64,000 nucleotides of DNA from Streptomyces venezuelae (GTDB lineage Bacteria > Actinomycetota > Actinomycetes > Streptomycetales > Streptomycetaceae): contig NZ_CP029193.1 in assembly GCF_008642355.1 (NCBI RefSeq), positions 1,822,001 through 1,886,000 on the forward strand. Reading direction: 5' to 3'. The notes under the pieces are model-generated. The model worked only from the letters and a program-made list of their open reading frames with translations, was not told the origin of the DNA and ran no database searches. The translations under genes were made by a program, and so were the position numbers. Position 1 is the stretch's first letter, and every line of letters starts with the position of its first letter. Positions 56,379 through 64,000 of this stretch are shown here, piece after piece.

Positions 56379-58532
56379 TCAGGCCTGGCCCGCCTCCCGC
56401 ATCTGCCGGAGTTCCTTCTTCATCTCCGACACCTCGTCGCGCAGCCGGGCCGCGATCTCGAACTGCAGGTCGGCGGCGGCCGCGCGCATGCGCTCGGTCA
56501 TCTCGTCGATCTGCTCGGCCAGTTCGGCGGCGGGCCGGTCGGTGGGGACGGTCTGGGCGCCCTTCTTGCCCTTCGCCTTGCCCTTGGCGGGCGCGGCGGC
56601 CTTGCCCGCCTTGGCCGCCTCGCCGCCGAGCGAGGGCACCGGTGCCTTACCGGCCTTCGCCTTGCGGTAGTCGGAGCCGAGGAGCTGCTCGGTGTCGACT
56701 TCCTCGCGGGCGATCTGCGACACGATGTCGTTGATCTTCTTGCGGAGGGGCTGTGGATCGATGCCCTTCTCCTTGTTGTACGCGATCTGCTTCTCGCGGC
56801 GCCGGTTGGTCTCGTCGATGGCCTTCTCCATCGCCGGAGTGATCTTGTCGGCGTACATGTGGACCTGGCCGGACACGTTGCGCGCCGCGCGGCCGATGGT
56901 CTGGATCAGGGAGGTGCCGGAGCGCAGGAAGCCCTCCTTGTCGGCGTCGAGGATCGCCACGAGGGAGACCTCGGGGAGGTCGAGTCCCTCACGGAGGAGG
57001 TTGATGCCGACCAGGACGTCGTACTCACCGGCGCGCAGTTCGCGCAGGAGCTCCACGCGGCGCAGGGTGTCGACGTCGCTGTGCAGGTAGCGGACCTGGA
57101 TGCCGAGCTCCAGGAAGTAGTCCGTGAGGTCCTCGGCCATCTTCTTGGTGAGGGTGGTGACCAGGACGCGCTCGTCCTTCTCGGTGCGCGTGCGGATCTC
57201 GTGCACGAGGTCGTCGATCTGGCCCTCGGTGGGCTTGACGACGACCTCGGGGTCGACGAGGCCGGTGGGGCGGATGATCTGCTCGACGAAGCCGTCGCCG
57301 CGCGAGAGCTCGTACTTCCCCGGGGTCGCCGAGAGGTAGACCGTCTGCCCGATGCGGCCGAGGAACTCCTCCCACTTCAGGGGGCGGTTGTCCAGCGCGG
57401 AGGGCAGCCGGAAGCCGTGGTCGACGAGGGTGCGCTTGCGGGAGGCGTCGCCCTCGTACATCGCGCCGATCTGCGGGACCGTGACGTGCGACTCGTCGAG
57501 GACCAGGAGGAAGTCCTCCGGGAAGTAGTCGAGGAGGGTGTTGGGGGCGGTGCCGGGGGCGCGGTCGTCGAAGTGCATCGAGTAGTTCTCGACGCCGGAG
57601 CAGGAGCCGATCTGGCGGAGCATCTCCAGGTCGTACGTGGTGCGCATGCGCAGGCGCTGGGCCTCCAGCATCTTGCCCTGCTTCTCCAGCTCGGCGAGGC
57701 GCTCGGTGAGCTCCTTCTCGATGCCGGTGACGGCCTTCTCCAGGCGCTCGGGACCCGCTACGTAGTGCGAGGCCGGGAAGACGTACAGGTGGTCGTCGTC
57801 GCTGATGACCTCGCCGGTGAGCGGGTGCAGGGTGGAGAGGGCCTCGATCTCGTCGCCGAACATCTCGATGCGCACGGCCAGCTCTTCGTAGACCGGGAAG
57901 ATCTCGATGGTGTCGCCGCGGACGCGGAAGGTGCCGCGCGTGAACGCCAGGTCGTTGCGCGTGTACTGGATGTCGACGAAGCGGCGCAGGAGCTGGTCGC
58001 GGTCGATCTCCTCGCCGACCTTGAGGGGGACCATGCGGTCCACGTACTCCTGCGGGGTGCCGAGGCCGTAGATGCAGGAGACGGAGGCGACCACGACCAC
58101 GTCGCGGCGGGTCAGCAGCGAGTTCGTGGCGGAGTGGCGCAGGCGCTCCACCTCCTCGTTGATCGAGGAGTCCTTCTCGATGTACGTGTCCGACTGCGGA
58201 ACGTACGCCTCCGGCTGGTAGTAGTCGTAGTACGAGACGAAGTACTCGACGGCGTTGTTCGGCAGGAGCTCACGGAACTCGTTCGCCAGCTGGGCGGCCA
58301 GTGTCTTGTTCGGCGCCATCACGAGGGTGGGGCGCTGGAGCTTCTCGATCATCCACGCGGTGGTGGCGGACTTGCCGGTGCCGGTCGCGCCGAGCAGGAC
58401 GACATCCTTCTCACCCGCGCGGATGCGCCGCTCGAGGTCGGCGATGGCGGTCGGCTGGTCGCCGCTGGGCTGGTACGGACTGACGACCTCGAAAGGTGCC
58501 ACCGTGCGTTCGATCTTGGATACGGGCCGCAT
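56379..58532 (-). CDS. uvrB: UvrB, excinuclease ABC subunit B
   Basis: A 717-residue helicase-like repair protein from ATG 58530-58532 ([10 protein letters not shown]). Walker A GATGTGKS is at 48-55. The beta-hairpin ([12 protein letters not shown]), the DEAD-like motif (LLVLDESHV), helicase motif VI (QTIGRAARN) and the C-terminal UVR domain that binds UvrC are present. UvrB verifies damage after UvrA. A Lys/Ala-rich segment ([30 protein letters not shown]) precedes the UVR domain. The ATG lies 7 bases from the -10 of a perfect damage promoter. Confidence 0.97.
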   Translation of the reverse strand: MRPVSKIERTVAPFEVVSPYQPSGDQPTAIADLERRIRAGEKDVVLLGATGTGKSATTAWMIEKLQRPTLVMAPNKTLAAQLANEFRELLPNNAVEYFVSYYDYYQPEAYVPQSDTYIEKDSSINEEVERLRHSATNSLLTRRDVVVVASVSCIYGLGTPQEYVDRMVPLKVGEEIDRDQLLRRFVDIQYTRNDLAFTRGTFRVRGDTIEIFPVYEELAVRIEMFGDEIEALSTLHPLTGEVISDDDHLYVFPASHYVAGPERLEKAVTGIEKELTERLAELEKQGKMLEAQRLRMRTTYDLEMLRQIGSCSGVENYSMHFDDRAPGTAPNTLLDYFPEDFLLVLDESHVTVPQIGAMYEGDASRKRTLVDHGFRLPSALDNRPLKWEEFLGRIGQTVYLSATPGKYELSRGDGFVEQIIRPTGLVDPEVVVKPTEGQIDDLVHEIRTRTEKDERVLVTTLTKKMAEDLTDYFLELGIQVRYLHSDVDTLRRVELLRELRAGEYDVLVGINLLREGLDLPEVSLVAILDADKEGFLRSGTSLIQTIGRAARNVSGQVHMYADKITPAMEKAIDETNRRREKQIAYNKEKGIDPQPLRKKINDIVSQIAREEVDTEQLLGSDYRKAKAGKAPVPSLGGEAAKAGKAAAPAKGKAKGKKGAQTVPTDRPAAELAEQIDEMTERMRAAAADLQFEIAARLRDEVSEMKKELRQMREAGQA

Positions 58533-58539
58533 GGAATCA

Positions 58540-58562
58540 ACCGTACGACTCCGCACTGACAA
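58540..58562 (-). promoter_or_regulatory. DNA-damage (RecA-independent, PafBC-type) promoter of uvrB
   Basis: Minus strand: TTGTCAGTG, 8 bases, TACGGT, then 7 bases to the ATG. Exact consensus match; the message should be leaderless. Confidence 0.85.
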
Positions 58563-58631
58563 CGGGGCGGGACCGGCCGTCCGGCGGCGCCCCGGTTCGG
58601 TCCCGCGGGGCGCCGCCGGGTGCGGCCGACC

Positions 58632-59516
58632 TCACCAGTTCTGCGGGGTGCGGGAGCCGGGGCGGGTGCGGGAGCGCGGCCGGGTCCTGCGGCGGGAGAC
58701 GGGCACGTGCCGGTCGCCGGAGCGCGGGACGGGGTAGGCCTGCCGGGTGCGGTTGCCGTTCGCGGGGTTCCTGACGTCCGCCTGGCCGCCCATCACCATG
58801 AGCGGGTCGAACATCACGATGACCCCGGCGAGGAGCAGGAAGGCGAGCGGGCCGATCATCATGGGCGCGAGGATCTCCGCGGGCGAGTCACCGGGCGGGG
58901 CGGCGCCCGAGCCGTGCAGATGGACGCTGAGGCCCGCCATGCCCATGTAGTGCATGCCGCTCACGGCCAGTCCCATGACGAGGCTGGCGCCGAGGCTCCA
59001 CAGGATCCCCCTGACCTGCCCGGCCGCCCAGAGCGCGGCGGTCGCGGCGACCATGGCGATCACCACGGACGCGGCGACGGTCAGCGTGTTGTACTCCAGC
59101 GTCCCGCGAAGACGCATACCGGCCATTCCCAGGTAGTGCATCGTGGCGACGCCGAGTCCGGTGATCGTCCCGCCGGTGAAGAGGGCGGTGCCCGTCGCGC
59201 CGCGGTAGCCGACGATGAAGATCCCGATGCCGACCATGACGATGGCGACGGCGAGACTCGCGAAGGTCAGCGGCTTGTCGTAGTGGATCGGGGCTTCCTC
59301 GACGGTGAAGCCCATCATGGCTATGAAGTGCATGGTCCAGATCCCGGAGCCGATCGCGGCCGAGCCGAGTGCCAGCCAGCCGGGCCGCCAGGAGTGCTCC
59401 ACGAGCAGCGATCTGGTCGTGCAGCGCAGCCCGAGCGCCCCTCCCAGACACGCCATGAGGTAGGCCACCACCGGCGTGACGACTCCGTAGCTGAACCCGT
59501 CGACCGTGCCCTGCAT
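58632..59516 (-). CDS. MHYT-domain integral membrane sensor
   Basis: A 294-residue protein with seven predicted helices from ATG 59514-59516. Three MHYT-type repeats are visible: WTMHFIAMMGF, ATMHYLGMAGM and SGMHYMGMAGL, whose His/Met residues are thought to bind copper or sense oxygen or nitric oxide. The C-terminal ~50 residues are Arg/Pro/Ser-rich and cytosolic, with no GGDEF/EAL output domain attached. The partner is unknown. It is divergent from the glycerophosphodiesterase gene. Confidence 0.85.
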   Translation of the reverse strand: MQGTVDGFSYGVVTPVVAYLMACLGGALGLRCTTRSLLVEHSWRPGWLALGSAAIGSGIWTMHFIAMMGFTVEEAPIHYDKPLTFASLAVAIVMVGIGIFIVGYRGATGTALFTGGTITGLGVATMHYLGMAGMRLRGTLEYNTLTVAASVVIAMVAATAALWAAGQVRGILWSLGASLVMGLAVSGMHYMGMAGLSVHLHGSGAAPPGDSPAEILAPMMIGPLAFLLLAGVIVMFDPLMVMGGQADVRNPANGNRTRQAYPVPRSGDRHVPVSRRRTRPRSRTRPGSRTPQNW

Positions 59517-59700
59517 GCCCGGTAGCCCTTCCGCCTGTCGTGAACAAATGCCCTGAATACGCTCCATGCACCCCCGTCCGGCGGCCATCTGAAAGGCCGT
59601 CGGCTGAGGCTGAGAGTAAAGCTCAGCCCGGAACGTACGAACGATTTTCCGGCAAAGAATCGCCATCCCCACGCGCGGGGTCCTTGTCTTTGACGACTCC

Positions 59701-59722
59701 GTTCAACCTGTGGCCATCCTGC
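59701..59722 (+). promoter_or_regulatory. Candidate PHO box upstream of the phosphodiesterase gene
   Basis: Two adjacent 11-base units GTTCAACCTGT and GGCCATCCTGC partly match the PhoP direct-repeat unit (G-T/G-TCA-YYY-R-S-S), about 70 bases before the gene. Homologous secreted phosphodiesterases in Streptomyces are phosphate-controlled. The match is imperfect. Confidence 0.35.
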
Positions 59723-59791
59723 ACCTGTCTCCCGTTGGCCGTGGACTGTCACTCTCAAGCCGTCCGCGATCACACGACGCGAGGAGTACCC

Positions 59792-60682
59792 GTGTACGCA
59801 CGTGCTGCCGCCACCACCGCTGCCCTCCTGGGAGCCGGTGCACTCGTCCTCCCCACCGCCACCGCCTCCGCGCAGACCCCGGCGCCGGGCACCGTCAAAC
59901 ACGACCAGCCGCTGGTCGTCGCGCACCGCGGCGCCTCGGCCTACGCCCCGGAGAACACCATCGCGGCCATCGACAAGGCCCGCGACATGGGGTTCCGCTG
60001 GGTCGAGAACGACGTCCAGCGCACCAAGGACGGCGAGCTGGTGATCATGCACGACGACACCCTGAAGCGGACGACCAACGTCGAGGAGCTCTACCCCGAC
60101 CGCGCCCCCTGGAAGGTCAAGGACTTCACTGCGGCCGAGATAGCCAAGCTCGACGCGGGCAGCTGGTTCAGCGAGAAGTACGCGGGTCAGCGCGTGCCCA
60201 CCCTGAAGCAGTACATGCGGCGGGTCTCCCACAACCACCAGAAGCTGGTCTTCGAGTTCAAGAAGCCCGAGCTGTACCCCGGCATCGAGAAGCAGGGCCT
60301 GCGGATCCTGCGCAACGAGGGCTGGCTCGACAAGCACCACGTGAAGAGCAAGCTGGTGATCCAGAGCTTCAGCGCGGACAGTGTGAAGACGGTGCACAAG
60401 CTGCGGCCCGACGTGAAGACCGGTTTCCTCGGCACCCACTCGGTCGCCGACCTCCCCGCGTACGCGCGCTTCGCCGACCAGATCAACTCGACGCACACGT
60501 CCATCTCGGCCGCGTACGTCTCCGCGATCCACGCGCTCAGGGGCCCGCACGGCAAGCCGCTGGAGATCTTCACGTGGACCGTGAACGACGCCCCGAACGC
60601 CAAGCGGGCCGCGGGCTTCGGCGTGGACGGGATCATCACCAACACGCCGGACGTCGTGCGCAAGGCGCTGCGCGACGGCTGA
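59792..60682 (+). CDS. Secreted glycerophosphodiester phosphodiesterase
   Basis: A 296-residue exported enzyme from GTG 59792 (GAGGAG 5 bases upstream). A signal peptide ends near TASAQT. The GDPD signature VAHRGASAYAPENTIAAI carries the catalytic His and Arg; ENDVQRTKDGELVIMHDDTLKRTTN carries Glu/Asp metal ligands and the second His. It releases glycerol-3-phosphate from phospholipid head groups outside the cell. A PHO-box-like site lies upstream. It precedes ogt by 67 bases but ogt has its own damage promoter. Confidence 0.93.
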   Translation: MYARAAATTAALLGAGALVLPTATASAQTPAPGTVKHDQPLVVAHRGASAYAPENTIAAIDKARDMGFRWVENDVQRTKDGELVIMHDDTLKRTTNVEELYPDRAPWKVKDFTAAEIAKLDAGSWFSEKYAGQRVPTLKQYMRRVSHNHQKLVFEFKKPELYPGIEKQGLRILRNEGWLDKHHVKSKLVIQSFSADSVKTVHKLRPDVKTGFLGTHSVADLPAYARFADQINSTHTSISAAYVSAIHALRGPHGKPLEIFTWTVNDAPNAKRAAGFGVDGIITNTPDVVRKALRDG

Positions 60683-60720
60683 CCGCGCCGGCCGCCGGCG
60701 GCTGACGGCGACTGACGGCG

Positions 60721-60743
60721 TTGTCAGTGGGCGGTCGTACGGT
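60721..60743 (+). promoter_or_regulatory. DNA-damage (RecA-independent, PafBC-type) promoter of ogt
   Basis: TTGTCAGTG, 8 bases, TACGGT, then 6 bases to the ATG at 60750. It is nearly identical to the uvrB promoter across the whole element. Confidence 0.85.
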
Positions 60744-60749
60744 GTCGTC

Positions 60750-61307
60750 ATGAACCCCACCGCGCAGGACGGGCGCACGGCCGCCGTGTGGGCCGTCGTC
60801 GACAGCGACATCGGCCCGCTGCTGCTCGTCGCGACCGACGACGGACTGGTCACCGTGGGCTTCCACGCCACGGAGGCGGTGCGCGACAAGACCCTGGACC
60901 GGCTCGGCTCCCGCCTGGGCGCCGAGCCGGTCCACGCGCCGGACTCACCCCTGCTCGCCGGGCCGAAGGCGCAGCTCCGGGAGTACTTCGCGGGCGAGCG
61001 GCACGACTTCGAGCTGCCGCTCGACTGGTCCCTGGTCACCGGCTTCAACCGCCAGGTGCTGCGCGAACTCGCGGCAGGCGTGCCGTACGGAGCGGTGGTG
61101 GGCTACGGAGACCTCGCCCGCCGCGTCGGCAGTCCGGGCGCGGCCCAGGCCGTGGGCCTCGCGATGGGCGCCAACCCGCTGCCGGTCGTGGTGCCGTGCC
61201 ACCGCGTGGTGGAGAGCGACGGCGGAATCGGCGGCTTCGGGGGCGGCCTGGAGACCAAGCGGCAACTGCTCGCCCTGGAGGGGGTGCTTCCCCAGCCGCT
61301 GTTCTGA
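60750..61307 (+). CDS. ogt: Methylated-DNA--[protein]-cysteine S-methyltransferase
   Basis: A 185-residue suicide repair protein that takes alkyl groups from O6 of guanine. The active-site motif VVPCHRVV holds the acceptor C150, and the helix-turn-helix-like NRQVLRELAAGVPYGAVVGYGDLAR contains the arginine finger. The start ATG 60750 is 6 bases from the damage promoter's -10, so it is probably leaderless. Its stop codon lies in the first of three 20-base repeats preceding the MFS gene. Confidence 0.95.
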   Translation: MNPTAQDGRTAAVWAVVDSDIGPLLLVATDDGLVTVGFHATEAVRDKTLDRLGSRLGAEPVHAPDSPLLAGPKAQLREYFAGERHDFELPLDWSLVTGFNRQVLRELAAGVPYGAVVGYGDLARRVGSPGAAQAVGLAMGANPLPVVVPCHRVVESDGGIGGFGGGLETKRQLLALEGVLPQPLF

Positions 61308-61363
61308 CGGAACCCTGTCCGATCTGACGTAGCCCCGTCCGATCTGACGTAACCCTGTCCGAC
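61304..61363 (+). repeat. Three tandem 20-base repeats between ogt and the MFS gene
   Basis: Units of form CTGACG(G/T)A(A/G)CCC(T/C)GTCCGA(T/C) lie at 61304-61323, 61324-61343 and 61344-61363. The period equals about two DNA turns, so a regulator could occupy all three in line. They lie 45-104 bases upstream of the MFS start. Confidence 0.8.
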
Positions 61364-61407
61364 AATTCCCTGTTCCGGGCGTGCGGGCGCCCTGGCACAC
61401 TGCGTCA

Positions 61408-62670
61408 GTGACTTCGACCGTCGACGCCCCTGACATACCCGGCCCGGAGGCGCTCGCCGCCCTGCGACGCCGCACGAACGCGGTACTGATCGCCAGCCAG
61501 ATCCTGGGCGGCCTGGGCGTGCCCATCGGCATCGCCCTGGCCCCGATGCTGGCCACGGACGTGAGCGGGACGGAGGCGCTGTCCGGGCTCGCGCCGACGG
61601 CCTCCGTGGCGGGCACCGCCCTCCTCTCGCTGCCGCTCGCCGCGCTGATGAACGCGCGCGGGCGGCGCGCCGGGCTCGTCCTCGCCTACGTGATCGGCGC
61701 GCTGGGCGCGGGGCTCGTCGTGCTCGCGTCGGTCGCCGAGAGCTTCGCGCTGCTGCTGCTCGGCATGGCGGCCTTCGGCGCGGGTTCGCTGGCGACGCTG
61801 CAGGCACGGTTCGCCGCGGCCGACCTCGTGGAGCCCGACCGGCGCGGGCGCGCCATCTCCCACGTCATCTGGGCCACGACGGTCGGCTCCGTCCTCGGGC
61901 CGAACATCTCCGCGCCCGCGAGCCGGGTCTTCACCGACACCTCGATCCCCGAGGAGGCGGGGCCCTTCCTCTTCGCCGCCGGGATCTTCGCGGCCGCCGC
62001 CGTGGTGGTGGCGGTGCTGCTGCGGCCCGATCCGCTGCTCACGGCCCGCGCGCTGGCGCCGCAGGAGAGCGGGACCCCGCAGAGCCGCTCGCTGAAGGCC
62101 GGCATCGCGGCGGTGGCCGCCTCGCCGATGGCGCGTCTCGCCCTCGTGACGGTGGCGGTCTCGCACACCGTGATGGTCTCGATCATGGTGATGACCCCGG
62201 TCGACCTCGGGCACCACGGGGCGAGCCTGCAACTGGTCGGTCTGGTCATCAGCGGCCACATCGCGGGCATGTACGCGTTCTCGCCGGTGATGGGGTGGCT
62301 CGCCGACCGGTTCGGCAGGCTCTCCGTGATCGGGCTCGCGGTGGGGCTGTTGTGCTGCGCCGCGCTGCTCGCCGGCACGGCGGGGCCCAGCCATGGCCAG
62401 ACCGCCGCCGGGCTCTTCCTGCTGGGTCTCGGCTGGTCCGCGGGGCTGGTCTCCGGCTCGGCGCTGCTCACCGACTCGGTGCCGCAGCCCGCGCGGGCGG
62501 CCGTGCAGGGGCTCTCGGACCTGACGATGAACGCGGCGGCGGGCATCGGCGGCGCCGCCGCGGGACTGATCGTCGCGCGCGCCAGTTACGGCTGGCTCAA
62601 CCTGGTGGGCGTCTGCCTGCTGCTGCCGATGGCCGCGCTCGCCGTGCGCAGGTCCCTCAAGAAGGCGTGA
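61408..62670 (+). CDS. MFS transporter (drug-efflux-like)
   Basis: A 420-residue, 12-helix major facilitator from GTG 61408 (MTSTVDAPDIPGPEAL). The loop between helices 2 and 3 and the symmetric GWLADRFGRLSVIGLA segment in the second half are classic. It looks like an efflux transporter; substrate unknown. CACACT lies 6 bases before the GTG and could be a -10 for a leaderless message. Tandem repeats upstream suggest a dedicated regulator. It is transcribed toward the cupin gene. Confidence 0.9.
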   Translation: MTSTVDAPDIPGPEALAALRRRTNAVLIASQILGGLGVPIGIALAPMLATDVSGTEALSGLAPTASVAGTALLSLPLAALMNARGRRAGLVLAYVIGALGAGLVVLASVAESFALLLLGMAAFGAGSLATLQARFAAADLVEPDRRGRAISHVIWATTVGSVLGPNISAPASRVFTDTSIPEEAGPFLFAAGIFAAAAVVVAVLLRPDPLLTARALAPQESGTPQSRSLKAGIAAVAASPMARLALVTVAVSHTVMVSIMVMTPVDLGHHGASLQLVGLVISGHIAGMYAFSPVMGWLADRFGRLSVIGLAVGLLCCAALLAGTAGPSHGQTAAGLFLLGLGWSAGLVSGSALLTDSVPQPARAAVQGLSDLTMNAAAGIGGAAAGLIVARASYGWLNLVGVCLLLPMAALAVRRSLKKA

Positions 62671-62691
62671 GGGGCCATGGCGTACGCCGCG

Positions 62692-63057
62692 TCACGGAAG
62701 CGTGATGTGGTACGCCTTGCGCAGCGTCTCGTGCACCGTCCAGGTCGTGCGGTCGCCCTCGCGCAGCACGGCGGCGTCGCCCGGACCGATCTCCAGGGTG
62801 TCGCCGCCCTCGACCGCGACAGTGGCGCGGCCACTGACGACCACGAAGAGTTCGTTGGCCTCGGTGTCGGTGACCACGCCCGGCGTGATCTGCCAGATGC
62901 CGCGCAGCTGCTTGCCGTCGGCGGACTCCCAGAGCACCTTGCCGGTGACGACCGGGTCCCCGGAGACGATCTGCGCCGGATCGAGGGGCTCGACCTCCAG
63001 CTCAACGTCCGGAATGTGCACGGCAAAAGACGAAACAGTCTGATCATTTGTGGTCAT
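62692..63057 (-). CDS. Cupin-domain protein (Cupin_3 / DUF861-like)
   Basis: A 121-residue small beta-barrel. The cupin run is WQITPGVVTDTEANELFVVVSGRATVAVEGGDTLEIGPGDAAVLREGDRTTWTVHETLRKAYHITLP. The first metal-binding motif is partly eroded (TEANELF instead of HxHxxxE), as in the Cupin_3 family, some of which bind small molecules without metal. It is convergent with the MFS gene and divergent from the next gene. No function can be assigned. Confidence 0.85.
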   Translation of the reverse strand: MTTNDQTVSSFAVHIPDVELEVEPLDPAQIVSGDPVVTGKVLWESADGKQLRGIWQITPGVVTDTEANELFVVVSGRATVAVEGGDTLEIGPGDAAVLREGDRTTWTVHETLRKAYHITLP

Positions 63058-63166
63058 GGCCGGTCACCCTAGCCCGGGGCCGGGAGGCCCCTCGGCAGCG
63101 GGGGTTTGACGGGAGGCGCCGCCCGCCAGGGATCAGAGGGAGACCCGACAGGCAGGAGGCAGGCCC

Positions 63167-64000
63167 GTGCTGGTGGTGTCCGAAGAGGTGCGGACGGCGG
63201 TCGCGGAGCGCCGTCCCGTGGTGGCCCTGGAGTCCACGATCATCGCGCACGGCCTGCCGCGGCCGCGCAATCTCCAGGTGGCCGAGGAGCTCGAAGCGGT
63301 CGTCCGGGACGAGGGCGCCGTACCCGCGACGATCGCCGTACTGGACGGCGTCCCGCGCGTGGGCCTGACCAAGGACCAGTTGCAACGCGTCGCGAACGAC
63401 GAGGACATCCGCAAGCTGGGCCATCGCGATCTGCCCCTCGCCGTCGCGACGGCCGCGAGCGGGGCCACCACGGTGTCGGCGACGGCGCTGCTCGCCGCGC
63501 GCGCGGGCGTGCGGGTGTTCGCCACGGGCGGGCTCGGCGGGGTGCACCGACAGTGGACGCAGTCCCAGGACGAGTCGGCGGATCTGGGGCTGCTGGCCCG
63601 CACGAGGATCGCGGTGGTGTGCGCGGGCGTGAAGTCGATCCTGGACGTCGGGGCGACGCTGGAACGCCTTGAGACGCTGGGCGTCGCCGTCGCGGGGTAC
63701 GGGACCGACCGCTTCCCCGGCTTCTATCTCGCCGACTCAGGGCATCCGGTGGACTGGACGCTGCGCACGCCCGGCGAGGTCGCCGAGGTGATACGGGCCC
63801 AGGACGCGCTCGGCGGCCCCGACTCGGCGCTCGTCGTGGCCAACCCGGTGCCGCGCGCCGCGCAGTTGGATCCAGCACTCCACGCGCGCGTGCTCGCCGA
63901 GGCGCTGGCGGCGTGCGAGGAGCGGGGCATCACGGGGCAGGCGATCACGCCGTTCCTGCTGGGGGAGTTGGTGCGGCGCACCGGGGGCGCGTCGCTGGAG
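63167..64000 (+). CDS. psuG: Pseudouridine-5'-phosphate glycosidase, truncated by window end
   Basis: Reading from GTG 63167 (AGGAGG 7 bases upstream) gives 278 residues without a stop. It matches PsuG/IndA: VVALESTIIAHGLPRPRNLQVAEELE near the start, then TVSATALLAARAGVRVFATGGLGGVHR, VVCAGVKSILDVGATLERLETLGV and VAGYGTDRFPGFY. The enzyme cleaves the C-C bond of pseudouridine 5'-phosphate to uracil and ribose 5-phosphate. The family is about 300 residues, so perhaps 25-30 are missing at the right edge. A PfkB kinase often follows outside this window. Confidence 0.92.
   Translation, partial: MLVVSEEVRTAVAERRPVVALESTIIAHGLPRPRNLQVAEELEAVVRDEGAVPATIAVLDGVPRVGLTKDQLQRVANDEDIRKLGHRDLPLAVATAASGATTVSATALLAARAGVRVFATGGLGGVHRQWTQSQDESADLGLLARTRIAVVCAGVKSILDVGATLERLETLGVAVAGYGTDRFPGFYLADSGHPVDWTLRTPGEVAEVIRAQDALGGPDSALVVANPVPRAAQLDPALHARVLAEALAACEERGITGQAITPFLLGELVRRTGGASLE

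Overview
The window is chromosomal DNA of a Streptomyces or very close relative. It is strongly GC-rich with third-position GC bias, and GTG/TTG starts and ATGA/GTGA gene overlaps are common. It encodes actinobacterial or Streptomyces hallmarks: WhiA, RbpA, OpcA, a mycothiol-dependent DinB-fold enzyme and a suf operon led by SufR. Gene order matches the conserved Streptomyces core (suf - ctaA/ctaB - tkt/tal/zwf/opcA/pgl - pgi - rbpA - secG/tpi/pgk/gap - whiA/yvcK/rapZ/uvrC - uvrA - terC/terD - uvrB). I see no rRNA, tRNA, insertion sequence, prophage or CRISPR array.

Layout. 1-550: TetR regulator and SMR efflux pump. 688-7274 (minus): sufR-sufB-sufD-Rieske-sufC-sufS-sufU-sufT, an Fe-S assembly operon with a SufR-type operator at its start codon and an iron-box-like palindrome upstream. 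7436-9977: AAC(3)-like acetyltransferase and an ABC exporter. 10087-13616: heme A synthase, an amidohydrolase, a small conserved protein and heme O synthase. 14041-20666: the oxidative and non-oxidative pentose phosphate operon, with pgi on the other strand. 23134-27070: rbpA, secG and the lower-glycolysis cluster gap-pgk-tpiA. 27260-30220: a large secreted M14 carboxypeptidase. 30403-35469: uvrC-rapZ-yvcK-whiA with overlapping genes. 35506-44467 is more accessory: sigma factor plus a probable catalytically dead L,D-transpeptidase, a divergent intact L,D-transpeptidase lipoprotein, a secreted papain-like protease with a membrane-anchored partner, regulators, a Rieske lipoprotein, a sugar kinase, YceI and a crotonase. 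44614-53348: uvrA, mycothiol-type enzyme, metallo-hydrolase, aroQ, MFS, cation exchanger, terC. 53600-64000: TerD-domain proteins, uvrB, an MHYT sensor, a secreted phosphodiesterase, ogt, MFS, cupin, and a truncated pseudouridine-5'-phosphate glycosidase.

The most informative signals lie between genes. Four repair genes (uvrA, uvrB, uvrC, ogt) each carry a copy of the RecA-independent DNA-damage promoter motif (TTGTCAGTG-N8-TANNNT). The uvrC copy would also drive the sporulation regulator whiA. terC is preceded by an RNA that fits the yybP-ykoY manganese riboswitch, with a well-placed promoter. Two tandem mini-ORFs encoding MSEKKP lie end to end before an XRE-family regulator gene. A hairpin between pgi and a DUF2087 gene contains the latter's Shine-Dalgarno sequence. 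Many genes have a -10 hexamer 6-8 bases before the start codon, implying leaderless mRNAs.

All functions come from reading motifs and gene context by eye. No database search or folding program was run.
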